From the NCBI GenBank assembly GCA_017439085.1, contig JAFRTU010000021.1, forward strand, positions 1 through 39,532: 39,532 nt of DNA. Direction: 5' to 3'. Below are positions 6,885-15,168 of the stretch, in pieces (positions within the stretch are counted from its first letter, which is position 1; each line of letters opens with the position of its first letter). The translations under genes and the position numbers were made by a program. Below the pieces are notes generated by a model that was not told where the DNA came from, did no database searches, and saw only the letters and a program-made list of their open reading frames with translations. The DNA comes from Clostridia bacterium (GTDB taxonomy: Bacteria; Bacillota; Clostridia; Christensenellales; Christensenellaceae).

Positions 6885-8684
6885 ATGAAAGAATTAACCA
6901 GTAACGAACTTCGCAGCCTTTATCTTGAGTTCTTCAAGTCCAAGGGACACAAGGTGATACCATCTGCATCATTGATTCCAGAGAACGACCCCACGGTGCT
7001 GTTCACAACTGCAGGAATGCATCCGCTGGTACCGTATCTTCTCGGAGAGAAGCACCCCCAGGGCACGAGGCTCACGGACGTACAGAAATGCGTCAGGACG
7101 GGAGATATAGATGAAGTCGGCGACAGCTCGCACTGTACTTTTTTTGAGATGCTCGGAAACTGGTCTCTCGGTGATTATTTCAAGAAAGAGGCCATCTCAT
7201 GGAGCTTTGAATTCCTGACGGATGAAAAATGGCTCGGCATACCGAAAGAGAAACTGTATTTTACCTGTTTTGAGGGGGATGAGAACGCCCCGAAGGATAC
7301 CGAATCCCATGATATATGGAGGTCCTGCGGAGTGGAGGATGATCACATATTCTATCTCAGCAAGGAACATAACTGGTGGGGACCTGCAGGCAAGACGGGA
7401 CCCTGCGGACCGGATACGGAGATGTTCATAGATACAGGAAAGCCGAAGTGCTCGGAGGGCTGTAATCCTTCATGTTCATGCGGCAAGTATCTGGAGATCT
7501 GGAACGATGTCTTCATGCAGTACAACAAGACCGAGGACGGAAGCTTCGTACCGCTGGCACAGAAGAACGTCGATACCGGAATGGGACTCGACAGGACGAT
7601 AGGGATACTTCAGGGCAAGAAATCCGTATATGATACGGATGTGTTCACAGGTATACTTTCAAAGATCGAAGAACTGTCCGGAAAGAAGTACGGAGAAGAT
7701 GAGGAATTCGTAAAAGCCTTCAGGATAGTGGCGGATCATGTACGCTGCTCGACATTCATGCTCGGAGACGAAAAGGGTATCACACCTTCTAATGTGGACC
7801 AGGGATATGTCCTTAGGAGACTTCTCAGAAGGGCCATACGTTATTCCATGCAGCTTGGCATAGAGGCCGGAGGGCTTCCCCAGATCGCACAGAAGGTCGT
7901 GGACCAGTATAAGGACGTATATCCGGAACTCGGAGAGAACAACAAGAAGATCCTTTCAGAGATCGCTCTCGAAGAGGAGAGATTCACAAAGACCATCAAT
8001 CAGGGAATGAAGGAATTCGACAAGCTGGTAAGATATCTTCAGACTCCGGAGATCCCGGGGAAGAGCGCTTTCAGGCTGTATGATACCTATGGATTCCCGC
8101 TTGAATTCACTCTCGAACTGGCAAAGGAAAAAGGATTCACGGTAGATGTGGCCGGATTCGATGAGGCTTTCAGGAAGCATCAGGAGAAGTCCCATGAAGG
8201 AGCAAAGGAGAAGTTTGCAGGCGGACTTGCAGACCACAGCGTCCAGACTTCCAGGCTCCATACGGCAACACATCTTCTGAATGCCGCACTCAAGAAGGTC
8301 CTCAACGACGAGAACATACAGCAGAAGGGCTCGAACATAACTGCGGAGAGGCTTCGTTTCGACTTCAACTTCCCGCGTCCCCTTACGGATGAGGAAAAGC
8401 AGAAGGTCGAGGATTTCGTGAACGAGGCAATAAAGGCTGACGTGCCTGTAGTGTGTACGGAAATGAGCGTTGAACAGGCAAGAGCAGAGAACGCGGTCGG
8501 AGTATTCGGAGCCAAGTACGGAGAACTCGTCAAGGTCTATAATATAGAGGGATGGAGCAAGGAGATCTGCGGAGGACCCCATGCTTCAAGAACAGGAGAA
8601 CTCGGACACTTCAAGCTGGTCAAAGAGCAGAGCTCATCAGCCGGAGTCAGGCGTATAAGAGGAGTGCTCGAGGACGCACAGTAA
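6885..8684 (+). CDS. alaS: Alanyl-tRNA synthetase, short form without C-Ala domain
   Basis: Charges tRNA-Ala with alanine. The 599-residue protein begins MKELTSNELRSLYLEFFKSK, like full AlaRS, and carries the class II catalytic core (TTAGMHPLVPYLLG, FEMLGNWSLGDYF, NVDTGMGLDR). It also keeps both parts of the editing site that clears Ser/Gly-tRNA: HTATH near residue 458 and CGGPHASRTGELG near residue 562. It stops shortly after, while standard bacterial AlaRS is about 870-880 residues because of a C-terminal oligomerisation and tRNA-binding domain. Short versions are known in some Clostridia, so this is probably natural. Start chosen by homology; the frame is open 39 codons further up but that part covers the promoter. 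Confidence 0.95.
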   Translation: MKELTSNELRSLYLEFFKSKGHKVIPSASLIPENDPTVLFTTAGMHPLVPYLLGEKHPQGTRLTDVQKCVRTGDIDEVGDSSHCTFFEMLGNWSLGDYFKKEAISWSFEFLTDEKWLGIPKEKLYFTCFEGDENAPKDTESHDIWRSCGVEDDHIFYLSKEHNWWGPAGKTGPCGPDTEMFIDTGKPKCSEGCNPSCSCGKYLEIWNDVFMQYNKTEDGSFVPLAQKNVDTGMGLDRTIGILQGKKSVYDTDVFTGILSKIEELSGKKYGEDEEFVKAFRIVADHVRCSTFMLGDEKGITPSNVDQGYVLRRLLRRAIRYSMQLGIEAGGLPQIAQKVVDQYKDVYPELGENNKKILSEIALEEERFTKTINQGMKEFDKLVRYLQTPEIPGKSAFRLYDTYGFPLEFTLELAKEKGFTVDVAGFDEAFRKHQEKSHEGAKEKFAGGLADHSVQTSRLHTATHLLNAALKKVLNDENIQQKGSNITAERLRFDFNFPRPLTDEEKQKVEDFVNEAIKADVPVVCTEMSVEQARAENAVGVFGAKYGELVKVYNIEGWSKEICGGPHASRTGELGHFKLVKEQSSSAGVRRIRGVLEDAQ

Positions 8685-8737
8685 AGATAATCCATTGTCT
8701 GATGACAATAAGGAATATATATTAAGGAGATCATAAT

Positions 8738-9223
8738 ATGAAAAAGCTGCTGAAGGAGTTTAAGGATTTCATCGCTCAGGGCAATGTTATGGATCTGGCA
8801 GTCGGCGTCGTCATAGGCGGTGCGTTCACGGCTATCGTGAATTCTCTCGTCAACGACCTTTTGATGCCGCTTCTCGGACTCGTGACCGGAGGTCTTGATT
8901 TCTCCTCTCTCGTGATCAAACTTGCAAGTGACGAAGCGATCGCTGAGGCAGAGGCAAACGGGACCACACCTGCAGTACTGAAGTACGGATCATTCATAGC
9001 TGCTATCATCAACTTCCTGATCGTGGCACTCGTTATCTTCCTGCTCATAAAGGCATTCAACAAGGCAAAAGCTTTGAAGAAGGCACAGGAAGAGCCCGAA
9101 GCTCCAAAGAGGATATGCCCGTTCTGCAAACAGGAAGTGGCTGACGATGCAGTCAAGTGCCCGTTCTGCACATCCGACATCCCGCTTGAAGAAGCCGATG
9201 AAAAAGAGGAAACCGAAGAATGA
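8738..9223 (+). CDS. mscL: Large-conductance mechanosensitive channel with C-terminal zinc ribbon
   Basis: Homopentameric emergency-release channel in the cytoplasmic membrane that opens on hypo-osmotic shock. The 161-residue protein has the MscL N-terminal helix and first membrane segment (FIAQGNVMDLAVGVVIGGAF, residues 11-30), a periplasmic-type loop, and the second segment (about 86-105). After it comes an added cytoplasmic zinc ribbon, CPFC (Cys127, Cys130) and CPFC (Cys141, Cys144), then an acidic tail. MscL is usually 120-150 residues. The gene lies 53 bases after alaS without a visible terminator, so it may be co-transcribed. ATG follows AAGGAG. Confidence 0.95.
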   Translation: MKKLLKEFKDFIAQGNVMDLAVGVVIGGAFTAIVNSLVNDLLMPLLGLVTGGLDFSSLVIKLASDEAIAEAEANGTTPAVLKYGSFIAAIINFLIVALVIFLLIKAFNKAKALKKAQEEPEAPKRICPFCKQEVADDAVKCPFCTSDIPLEEADEKEETEE

Positions 9224-9252
9224 TTCCATTCTGAACGGAAAGGTAATAAAAA

Positions 9253-9285
9253 TACCGGCGAGAAAAAAGTCTCACCGGTATTTTT
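9253..9285 (+). terminator. Rho-independent terminator after mscL
   Basis: Stem TACCGG-C-GAGA / TCTC-A-CCGGTA (9253-9263 with 9270-9280), six-base A-rich loop, followed by TTTTT (9281-9285). Runs of A precede it, so it may also work from the other side. Confidence 0.85.
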
Positions 9286-9404
9286 ATGATGCGAAAAAGA
9301 AAATTCAGCCATAAAAAAATGCATAATCAGCTGAATATAGAAGAAAATATGCGAGAAAACCGAACTATAATGAAATTGCGTTCTTGTAAATATGCAAAAA
9401 TGTG

Positions 9405-9433
9405 TTGCCAATATCAGCATAGGGTAGTATGAT
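9405..9433 (+). promoter_or_regulatory. Promoter for the aspartate-type aminotransferase
   Basis: TTGCCA (9405-9410), 17 bp, TATGAT (9428-9433); both boxes match consensus at five of six positions. The ribosome site GGAGG follows before the ATG at 9471. Confidence 0.6.
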
Positions 9434-9470
9434 TCTATTCGCACTCAACTATAGACGGAGGAAATGAAAA

Positions 9471-10661
9471 ATGAGATATTCCGAAAGAGTAAGACAGATC
9501 GCCCCATCAATGACCCTGACAATAGACAGCCTTGCAAAGACCATGAAGAAGGAAGGCAAGGATGTTGTCAATTTCGGAGCAGGTGAGCCCGATTTCGATA
9601 CTCCAAGGTATGTCAAGGATGCCGCAATAGAAGCAGTCAATGCAGGAAAGACAAAATACACACCTGCACCCGGGATCCCCGAACTCAGGGATGCGATCGC
9701 CGGGAGATACAACAAGAAATACGGCTTCAGTTTTACCGGAGCTAACGTGGTCGTGAGTACCGGAGCTAAACAGGCACTTTTCAATGCCATACAGGCAACG
9801 GTGAACCCCGGAGATGAAGTGATCATCTTTTCACCATATTGGGTAACATATCCCGAGATCATAAAAATGGCGGGAGGAGTGCCGGTGATCGTGGAAACGG
9901 AAGAAGAGGATATGTTCGTTCCGAAGAGAGATCAGATAGAGGCAAAGGTCACCGACAGAACGGTCGGCATAATGTTCTCCAATCCATCGAATCCGTGCGG
10001 AAAGATATATGACAGGAGCATCCTCTCGATGATAGCCGATGTTGCAGGGGAGCATGATCTGGTGATCATCTCGGATGAGATATATGACGAGCTCTGCTAT
10101 GACAGGGAGATCGTCTCGATCGCAGCTCTCTCAGAGGACGCAAGGAGCAGGACGGTCATAGTGAACGGTATGAGCAAGTCCTATGCCATGACGGGCTGGA
10201 GGATGGGCTATACCATAGCCGATGAACAGCTTACGAAATACATGTCGGCATATCAGAGCCACAGTTCATCAAACCCGAACTCCATAGCCCAGTATGCATC
10301 TCTTGAAGCTCTTAAAGGCCCGCAGGAGGATCTCAGGAACATGGCAAAGGTCTTTTCGGCAAGAGCAGACCTGGTCGCGAAACTGTATGGTGAGATACCC
10401 GGACTCAGCTTCATGAAGCCGGAAGGAGCATTCTACACTTTCCCGAACATCTCATCCGCTTTCGGAAAATCATACAAAGGGCAGAAGATAACGGATTCAG
10501 CCTCTTTCTGCGAGATACTACTAAAGGAGAAAATGGTGGCGGTAGTGCCGGGAAAGGCATTCGGGTATGACAAATGCTTCCGGCTCTCCTTTGCAACTTC
10601 AGAGGAGAACATCGTAAAAGGTTTAACGAGGATAAGGGAGTTCTTCAGCGAACTTGAATAA
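9471..10661 (+). CDS. aspB: Class I/II aminotransferase, aspartate aminotransferase (Ib) type
   Basis: PLP-dependent transaminase of 396 residues, cytoplasmic. It has the N-terminal NFGAGEPDFDTP stretch typical of subgroup Ib AspAT, the SNPSNPCGKIY motif, the DEIYDEL stretch with the PLP-ring aspartate, the Schiff-base lysine in NGMSKSYAMTGWR, and the C-terminal substrate-carboxylate arginine in CFRLSFATS. Most likely interconverts aspartate/2-oxoglutarate and oxaloacetate/glutamate. Own promoter and terminator, so a single-gene unit. ATG at 9471 is preceded by GGAGG. The gene symbol is by family resemblance only. Confidence 0.9.
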   Translation: MRYSERVRQIAPSMTLTIDSLAKTMKKEGKDVVNFGAGEPDFDTPRYVKDAAIEAVNAGKTKYTPAPGIPELRDAIAGRYNKKYGFSFTGANVVVSTGAKQALFNAIQATVNPGDEVIIFSPYWVTYPEIIKMAGGVPVIVETEEEDMFVPKRDQIEAKVTDRTVGIMFSNPSNPCGKIYDRSILSMIADVAGEHDLVIISDEIYDELCYDREIVSIAALSEDARSRTVIVNGMSKSYAMTGWRMGYTIADEQLTKYMSAYQSHSSSNPNSIAQYASLEALKGPQEDLRNMAKVFSARADLVAKLYGEIPGLSFMKPEGAFYTFPNISSAFGKSYKGQKITDSASFCEILLKEKMVAVVPGKAFGYDKCFRLSFATSEENIVKGLTRIREFFSELE

Positions 10662-10684
10662 GATATGGAAACACAGGGAAAAGA

Positions 10685-10708
10685 GGATAGCGGCGCTATC
10701 CCTTTTTT
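10685..10708 (+). terminator. Terminator after aspB
   Basis: Perfect 7-bp stem GGATAGC / GCTATCC (10685-10691 and 10695-10701), 3-nt loop, followed by C and six T (10703-10708). Confidence 0.85.
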
Positions 10709-10710
10709 CA

Positions 10711-10739
10711 TTGAAAAGGCATGTTCTTTGAATTATACT
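10711..10739 (+). promoter_or_regulatory. Promoter for the alaR-alaT-trmL operon
   Basis: TTGAAA (10711-10716), 17 bp, TATACT (10734-10739). It begins immediately after the aspB terminator and is close to consensus. An Lrp-type regulator might bind near here to regulate itself, but I see no clear operator. Confidence 0.65.
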
Positions 10740-10772
10740 TTAACAAAATAAAATTCCAGGAGAATGGTAAAA

Positions 10773-11264
10773 ATGGATCTGCGCAGAGAGATACTTGATA
10801 TCTTGCTTGATGATGCATCCGTATCCGAAGATACGATCGCAAAGATGATCGGAGAAGAAGAGGGAAAGGTGCATGAAGAGATAGTTAAACTTAAAGAAGA
10901 GGGGATCATAGTCAAGATAGGGGCCATAGTTAATTCCGAGGCCATGGGAGAGCATGCTCCTGCAGAAGCGATGATAGAGATCAAGGTGGAGCCGAAACTC
11001 GATTTCGGATACGAGGACATCGCAAGGAGGATCTATCAGTTCCAGGAGGTCAAGGCTCTGTATCTCATGAGCGGGAGATATGACTTCTCCATCAGGGTAG
11101 AGGCAAAGACCATGAAGGAGATATTCAATTTCGTTTGGGAGAAACTGGCCGTACTCGAAGGAGTAAGGAGCACAGAGACACTCTTCATAATGAAGAAATA
11201 CAAGGAGAATGGAACGGTCCTTATCAAGACAGAAAACAATGACAGGCTGGTGGTGACTCCGTGA
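10773..11264 (+). CDS. Lrp/AsnC-family transcriptional regulator (AlaR-like)
   Basis: DNA-binding regulator of 163 residues. The N-terminal winged helix-turn-helix (about residues 2-50, DLRREILDILLDDASVSEDT onward) is followed by the RAM ligand-binding domain (about 65-150) typical of Lrp/AsnC proteins that sense amino acids. The gene stop overlaps the GTG start of the aminotransferase (GTGA), so the two are translationally coupled. This mirrors the Bacillus subtilis alaR-alaT (yugG-yugH) pair, where the regulator controls alanine transaminase. I start at 10773 because the upstream ATG at 10764 is only one base after the AGGAG ribosome site, while this one is 10 bases away. Confidence 0.88.
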   Translation: MDLRREILDILLDDASVSEDTIAKMIGEEEGKVHEEIVKLKEEGIIVKIGAIVNSEAMGEHAPAEAMIEIKVEPKLDFGYEDIARRIYQFQEVKALYLMSGRYDFSIRVEAKTMKEIFNFVWEKLAVLEGVRSTETLFIMKKYKENGTVLIKTENNDRLVVTP

Positions 11265-12430
11265 AGAGCGAAAAATTGATCGCAAAGAGCGTCAGGGAGA
11301 TAAAACCTTCGGGTATCAGGAAGTTTTTCGACATTGCAAGCGGGATGAAAGACGTCATCTCCATGAGTGTCGGAGAGCCTGACTTCGTGACGCCCTGGAA
11401 CGTCAGACAGGCAGCCATCAACTCGGTGGAAAGAGGGCTCACACATTATACTTCCAACAGCGGACTTCCGGAACTAAGAAGGCTCATCAGGGAGTATCTG
11501 AATGACAGATATGACGTACACTACGACATGAATGACATACTGGTCACCGTAGGAGCCAGTGAAGCCCTTGATCTTGCCTTCAGGGCGCTTATAGATCCCG
11601 GAGATGAAGTGCTCATCCCCGCACCTTCGTATGTCTCATACGAGCCCGGAGTGAAACTGGCAGGAGGAGTGAGCATACCCATTGTCACTGAGGAAAAGGA
11701 CGATTTCGTTATAAAACCCGAGAACATAGAAAAAGTGATCACGGAGAAGACGAAACTCATTATTATCCCTTATCCCAATAATCCGACCGGAGCCATACTG
11801 GATAAGGAGGACATAATTCGCCTTCAGGACTTGGTACTGAAACACGATCTCTTCGTGATAGCCGACGAGATATATTCGGAACTTACCTATTCACGAATGC
11901 ATCAGTCATTTGCAGAGGGATTCGAGGACAGGACGGTTCTCATCAACGGATTCTCAAAAGCTTTTGCCATGACCGGCTGGAGGCTCGGATATGCCGCAGG
12001 TCCTAAAGAGATCATACAGGCGATGCTAAAGATCCATCAGTATACGATGCTCTGCGCACCCATATCCAGCCAGTATGCAGGAGTGGAAGCACTCTCATCC
12101 GAGATGAACAGAGACTATTCACAGATAAGGGAAATGGTCAGGAGCTACAACAGGAGGAGGGTGTTCCTCGTCGACAGCTTCAGATCCATGGGTCTTCCGT
12201 GCTATGAGCCAAAAGGTGCATTCTACGTTTTTCCGAACATCTCGCCCACGGGGCTCTCATCGGAGGATTTCTGCACGAAACTGCTTTTGGAGAAAAAGGT
12301 GGCCTGTGTGCCGGGAACTGCGTTCGGAGAAAGCGGAGAGGGCTTCATAAGATGCTCATATGCCACTTCCATGCTGAATCTTGAGGAAGCGGTGAAGAGG
12401 ATAAGGGACTTCATAGGAGGACTTAATTAG
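11261..12430 (+). CDS. Class I/II aminotransferase (AlaT-like)
   Basis: PLP-dependent transaminase of 389 residues. Motifs in order: SVGEPDFVTPW, VTVGASEALDLA, PYPNNPTG, DEIYSELTYS, the Schiff-base lysine in INGFSKAFAMTGWRLGYAAG, and FIRCSYATS near the C-terminus. It starts with GTG at 11261 overlapping the TGA of the Lrp-type regulator, which argues for a shared function. By analogy with B. subtilis alaRT it may make alanine from pyruvate and glutamate, but substrate cannot be read from sequence. The trmL gene starts one base after its stop. It is clearly homologous but not close to the aminotransferase at 9471. Confidence 0.9.
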   Translation: MKSEKLIAKSVREIKPSGIRKFFDIASGMKDVISMSVGEPDFVTPWNVRQAAINSVERGLTHYTSNSGLPELRRLIREYLNDRYDVHYDMNDILVTVGASEALDLAFRALIDPGDEVLIPAPSYVSYEPGVKLAGGVSIPIVTEEKDDFVIKPENIEKVITEKTKLIIIPYPNNPTGAILDKEDIIRLQDLVLKHDLFVIADEIYSELTYSRMHQSFAEGFEDRTVLINGFSKAFAMTGWRLGYAAGPKEIIQAMLKIHQYTMLCAPISSQYAGVEALSSEMNRDYSQIREMVRSYNRRRVFLVDSFRSMGLPCYEPKGAFYVFPNISPTGLSSEDFCTKLLLEKKVACVPGTAFGESGEGFIRCSYATSMLNLEEAVKRIRDFIGGLN

Positions 12431-12431
12431 G

Positions 12432-12896
12432 ATGTTCAATATAGTCCTCGTGGAGCCGGAGATACCGGGTAATACCGGAAACATAGCAAGGACCTGTGTA
12501 GTGACCGGGAGCAGGCTCCATCTTGTGGAGCCGATGGGATTCAGCATCGATGAAAAACAGGTGAGACGGGCAGGTCTCGATTACTGGGACAAGCTGGATC
12601 TTACGGTATACAGGGATCTTGATACATTCAGGGAAGAGAACAAGTGCAAGGGCACGTTCTGGTATTTTTCAACAAAAGCCGGGAAAGTGTTCTCTGAAGC
12701 GGATTTCAAAGATGGCGATTTCCTCGTATTCGGAAAGGAGAGCGCAGGTCTTCCCGAATATCTGGTGTACGGAAACCCGGAGCATGCAGTGAGAATACCC
12801 ATGGGAGCGGAACTGAGATCTCTGAATCTTGCAAACTCAGTCGCGATAGGGCTCTATGAGGCATTGAGGCAGGCAGGATATCCGACGCTGCACTGA
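12432..12896 (+). CDS. trmL: tRNA (cytidine/uridine(34)-2'-O)-methyltransferase TrmL
   Basis: SPOUT-class methyltransferase of 154 residues that 2'-O-methylates the wobble base of some leucine tRNAs. Family motifs are IVLVEPEIPGNTGNIAR at the N-terminus, LVFGKESAGLPE in the middle, and IPMGAELRSLNLANSVAI, which forms the SAM-binding trefoil knot, near the C-terminus. Length is typical (about 155). It begins one base after the aminotransferase stop codon, with its ribosome site (GGAGG) inside the previous gene, so it is the last gene of that operon, closed by a strong terminator. Confidence 0.93.
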   Translation: MFNIVLVEPEIPGNTGNIARTCVVTGSRLHLVEPMGFSIDEKQVRRAGLDYWDKLDLTVYRDLDTFREENKCKGTFWYFSTKAGKVFSEADFKDGDFLVFGKESAGLPEYLVYGNPEHAVRIPMGAELRSLNLANSVAIGLYEALRQAGYPTLH

Positions 12897-12915
12897 GCAC
12901 ACGGAAGGTGACCAT

Positions 12916-12955
12916 GGACAGGGCAACAGGCAAAAACTTGTTGCCCTGTCCTTTT
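12916..12955 (+). terminator. Terminator after trmL
   Basis: Perfect 13-bp stem (12916-12928 with 12939-12951; sequence GGACAGGGCAACA and its complement), 10-nt loop, followed by TTTT. The downstream arm overlaps a possible -35 box for pgk. Confidence 0.9.
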
Positions 12956-12964
12956 CTGTATAAT
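12937..12964 (+). promoter_or_regulatory. Possible pgk-tpiA promoter
   Basis: A perfect TATAAT at 12959-12964 stands 44 bases before the pgk ATG. The best -35 is CTTGTT (12937-12942, 16 bp away), a weak match inside the terminator stem. A glycolytic promoter is expected here, but the -35 is uncertain. Confidence 0.4.
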
Positions 12965-13007
12965 AAAATAGTTTCTGTACATATTTATTATGAGGAGAAG
13001 ACTCAAA

Positions 13008-14195
13008 ATGGATAAAAAGACTATAAGAGATATTGATGTAGCCGGAAAGAAAGTCATAGTGCGCGTAGACTTCAACGTTCCTCTGAAGGACGGAGAGATA
13101 ACCGACGAGACCCGTATCCAGGCTGCACTGCCAACCATCAAATATCTGCTTGAGCAGAACGCAAAAGTAATTCTTTGCTCGCACCTCGGACGTCCGAAGG
13201 GAGAGTTCAAGCCGGAGTTCTCACTTGCACCTGTTGCCAAGAGACTTCAGGAGCTCTTACCCAACAACAAAGTCGTATTTGCAAAAGACGTGATCGGAGA
13301 GAGTGCAGATGAGGCAGTAAAGAATATTCAGAACGGAGAGGTAGTTCTTCTCGAAAACCTCAGATTCCATAAGGAAGAGACAAAAAACGATCCTGAATTT
13401 GCAAAGAAGCTTGCAAGCTATGCTGATATATATGTAAGCGATGCATTCGGAACCGTTCACAGGGCACATGCATCCACTGCAGCTATCGCTCAGTATCTGC
13501 CGGCAGTTGCCGGATTCCTGATCGAAAAGGAACTTCAATTCCTGGGAAATGCTCTTGAGAATCCTGTAAGACCATTCGTTGCAATACTCGGCGGAGCAAA
13601 GATAGCAGACAAGATCGGTGTCATAGACAACCTGTTCACCAAGGTGGATTCCCTTATCATCGGCGGCGGCATGGCTAATACTTTCATTGCTGCCCAGGGA
13701 ATAGACATGAAAGCTTCTCTGGTAGACAATGACAGCATAGAGGTCGCAAAGGAACTCCTTGCCAAAGCAAAGATGAAGGGCGTAAAGATCCTGCTCCCAA
13801 GCGATGTCATAGCAGCAGACAGATTCGATAACGATGCAAAGACGGTCATGGTTCCCGTTGAGAACATCCCCGACGGATATATGGCACTCGATATCGGACC
13901 TTCCACAAGGCTCATATTCGCTGAAGAGATCAGCAAGGCAAAGACCATAGTCTGGAATGGACCGATGGGAGTTGCAGAGATGAGCGCTTTCGCAGGTGGC
14001 ACCCGTGCGGTTGCTGAAGCCATGGCCAATGCAGAGGATGCCATCACCATAATCGGTGGTGGCGATTCCGCAGCAGCAGTTAAGGCACTCGGATTCGGAG
14101 ACAAGATGAGCCACATCTCAACAGGTGGCGGAGCATCCCTTGAATTCCTTGAAGGCAAGGAACTACCAGGAGTCGCTGCCCTCAACGACAAGTGA
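13008..14195 (+). CDS. pgk: Phosphoglycerate kinase
   Basis: Glycolytic enzyme that makes ATP from 1,3-bisphosphoglycerate. The 395-residue protein has the N-terminal substrate site [16 protein letters not shown], the SHLGRPKG motif, [11 protein letters not shown], the hinge region [13 protein letters not shown], and the C-terminal nucleotide-binding [11 protein letters not shown] use the ATG at 13008, preceded by GAGGAGA at a good distance; an in-frame ATG at 12990 places that ribosome site inside the coding region. tpiA follows 12 bases later, so the two are co-transcribed. No gapdh gene is next to it in the window. Confidence 0.97.
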   Translation: MDKKTIRDIDVAGKKVIVRVDFNVPLKDGEITDETRIQAALPTIKYLLEQNAKVILCSHLGRPKGEFKPEFSLAPVAKRLQELLPNNKVVFAKDVIGESADEAVKNIQNGEVVLLENLRFHKEETKNDPEFAKKLASYADIYVSDAFGTVHRAHASTAAIAQYLPAVAGFLIEKELQFLGNALENPVRPFVAILGGAKIADKIGVIDNLFTKVDSLIIGGGMANTFIAAQGIDMKASLVDNDSIEVAKELLAKAKMKGVKILLPSDVIAADRFDNDAKTVMVPVENIPDGYMALDIGPSTRLIFAEEISKAKTIVWNGPMGVAEMSAFAGGTRAVAEAMANAEDAITIIGGGDSAAAVKALGFGDKMSHISTGGGASLEFLEGKELPGVAALNDK

Positions 14196-14207
14196 TCGGA
14201 GGAACAC

Positions 14208-14954
14208 ATGAGAAGACCAATCATAGCCGGAAACTGGAAGATGAACAAGACTCCTTCAGAGGCAGTCGAACTCGTAAAGGCACTCATTCCTCTCGTAAAG
14301 GATGCTGAGGCTGAAGTGGTGGTATGTCCTCCATATATTAGTATCGCTGCAGTAGCGGAACTCATCAAGGATACGAACATAGAGCTTGGAGCTCAGAACG
14401 TATATTTCGAGAAGAGCGGAGCATATACCGGAGAAGTTTCCATCGATATGCTGAAGGAAGCCGGAGTCAGGTATATCATAATCGGCCACAGCGAGAGAAG
14501 ACAGTATTTCAACGAGACTGACGAGAACGTGAACAAGAAGGCAAAGGCCATTCTTGCTGCCGGGCTCAGACCCATCATCTGCATCGGAGAGACTCTCGAT
14601 CAGAGAGAGAAGGGGATAACTAACGATTTCGTCAGCATGCAGACAAAGCTTGCTCTCAATGGCATCGAAGAGGCAGAACTTGAGAATGTTGTCATCGCAT
14701 ATGAGCCCATCTGGGCTATCGGAACAGGCAAGACAGCTACTGCTCTTGAAGCAAACGAGACCATCTCTGCTGTAAGGAATGCAGTCAGGGAGATATACGG
14801 GGAAGAAGGTGCTGACAAGATAAGGATCCAGTACGGCGGGAGCATGAATCCTAAGAACGCTTCTGAACTCATGGCTCAGAGCGAGATAGACGGAGGTCTT
14901 ATCGGAGGAGCAAGCCTCAAGGGGGAGGATTTCTCAAAAGTCGTGAAGTTCTGA
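14208..14954 (+). CDS. tpiA: Triosephosphate isomerase
   Basis: Interconverts dihydroxyacetone phosphate and glyceraldehyde 3-phosphate. The 248-residue TIM barrel shows the lysine in GNWKMNKT, the catalytic histidine in IIGHSERRQYF, the catalytic glutamate and flexible loop in AYEPIWAIGTGKTA, and the phosphate-binding YGGSMNPKN and GLIGGASL. Start ATG follows GGAGG. It forms an operon with pgk and is followed by a strong terminator, which marks the end of the core block before the AT-rich cassette. Confidence 0.97.
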   Translation: MRRPIIAGNWKMNKTPSEAVELVKALIPLVKDAEAEVVVCPPYISIAAVAELIKDTNIELGAQNVYFEKSGAYTGEVSIDMLKEAGVRYIIIGHSERRQYFNETDENVNKKAKAILAAGLRPIICIGETLDQREKGITNDFVSMQTKLALNGIEEAELENVVIAYEPIWAIGTGKTATALEANETISAVRNAVREIYGEEGADKIRIQYGGSMNPKNASELMAQSEIDGGLIGGASLKGEDFSKVVKF

Positions 14955-14971
14955 TGGAACAAACTGAAAGT

Positions 14972-15003
14972 AAAGGGACGACAGTAGAGTCGTCCCTTTT
15001 TAT
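14972..15003 (+). terminator. Terminator after tpiA
   Basis: Perfect 11-bp stem (AAAGGGACGAC at 14972-14982, GTCGTCCCTTT at 14989-14999), 6-nt loop, then further T. Base composition changes to AT-rich directly after it. Confidence 0.9.
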
Positions 15004-15090
15004 GAATTAAAACTTGCTATGTGTGTGAACAGTTGTTTACAAAAACGAAAGATTAAACTTCATATTTTTGTGCTTTCCATGTATCCGTTA

Positions 15091-15119
15091 TTAGTAAAAA
15101 AAGATACTGGACATATAAT
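15091..15119 (+). promoter_or_regulatory. Possible promoter of the secreted-protein/ABC cassette
   Basis: Perfect TATAAT at 15114-15119 with a weak -35 (TTAGTA, 15091-15096) 17 bp upstream. A weak -35 suits a promoter needing an activator, such as the AraC-type protein at the end of this operon; that link is inference. Confidence 0.35.
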
Positions 15120-15168
15120 TTGGGAAAAAATAAAATTAAATTATAAAATGAAGATAGGAGTTTATAGA

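Noticed and set aside
13257..14380. Long antisense ORFs over pgk and tpiA
   Set aside because: They are codon-bias shadows of well-conserved genes, without ribosome sites or family resemblance.
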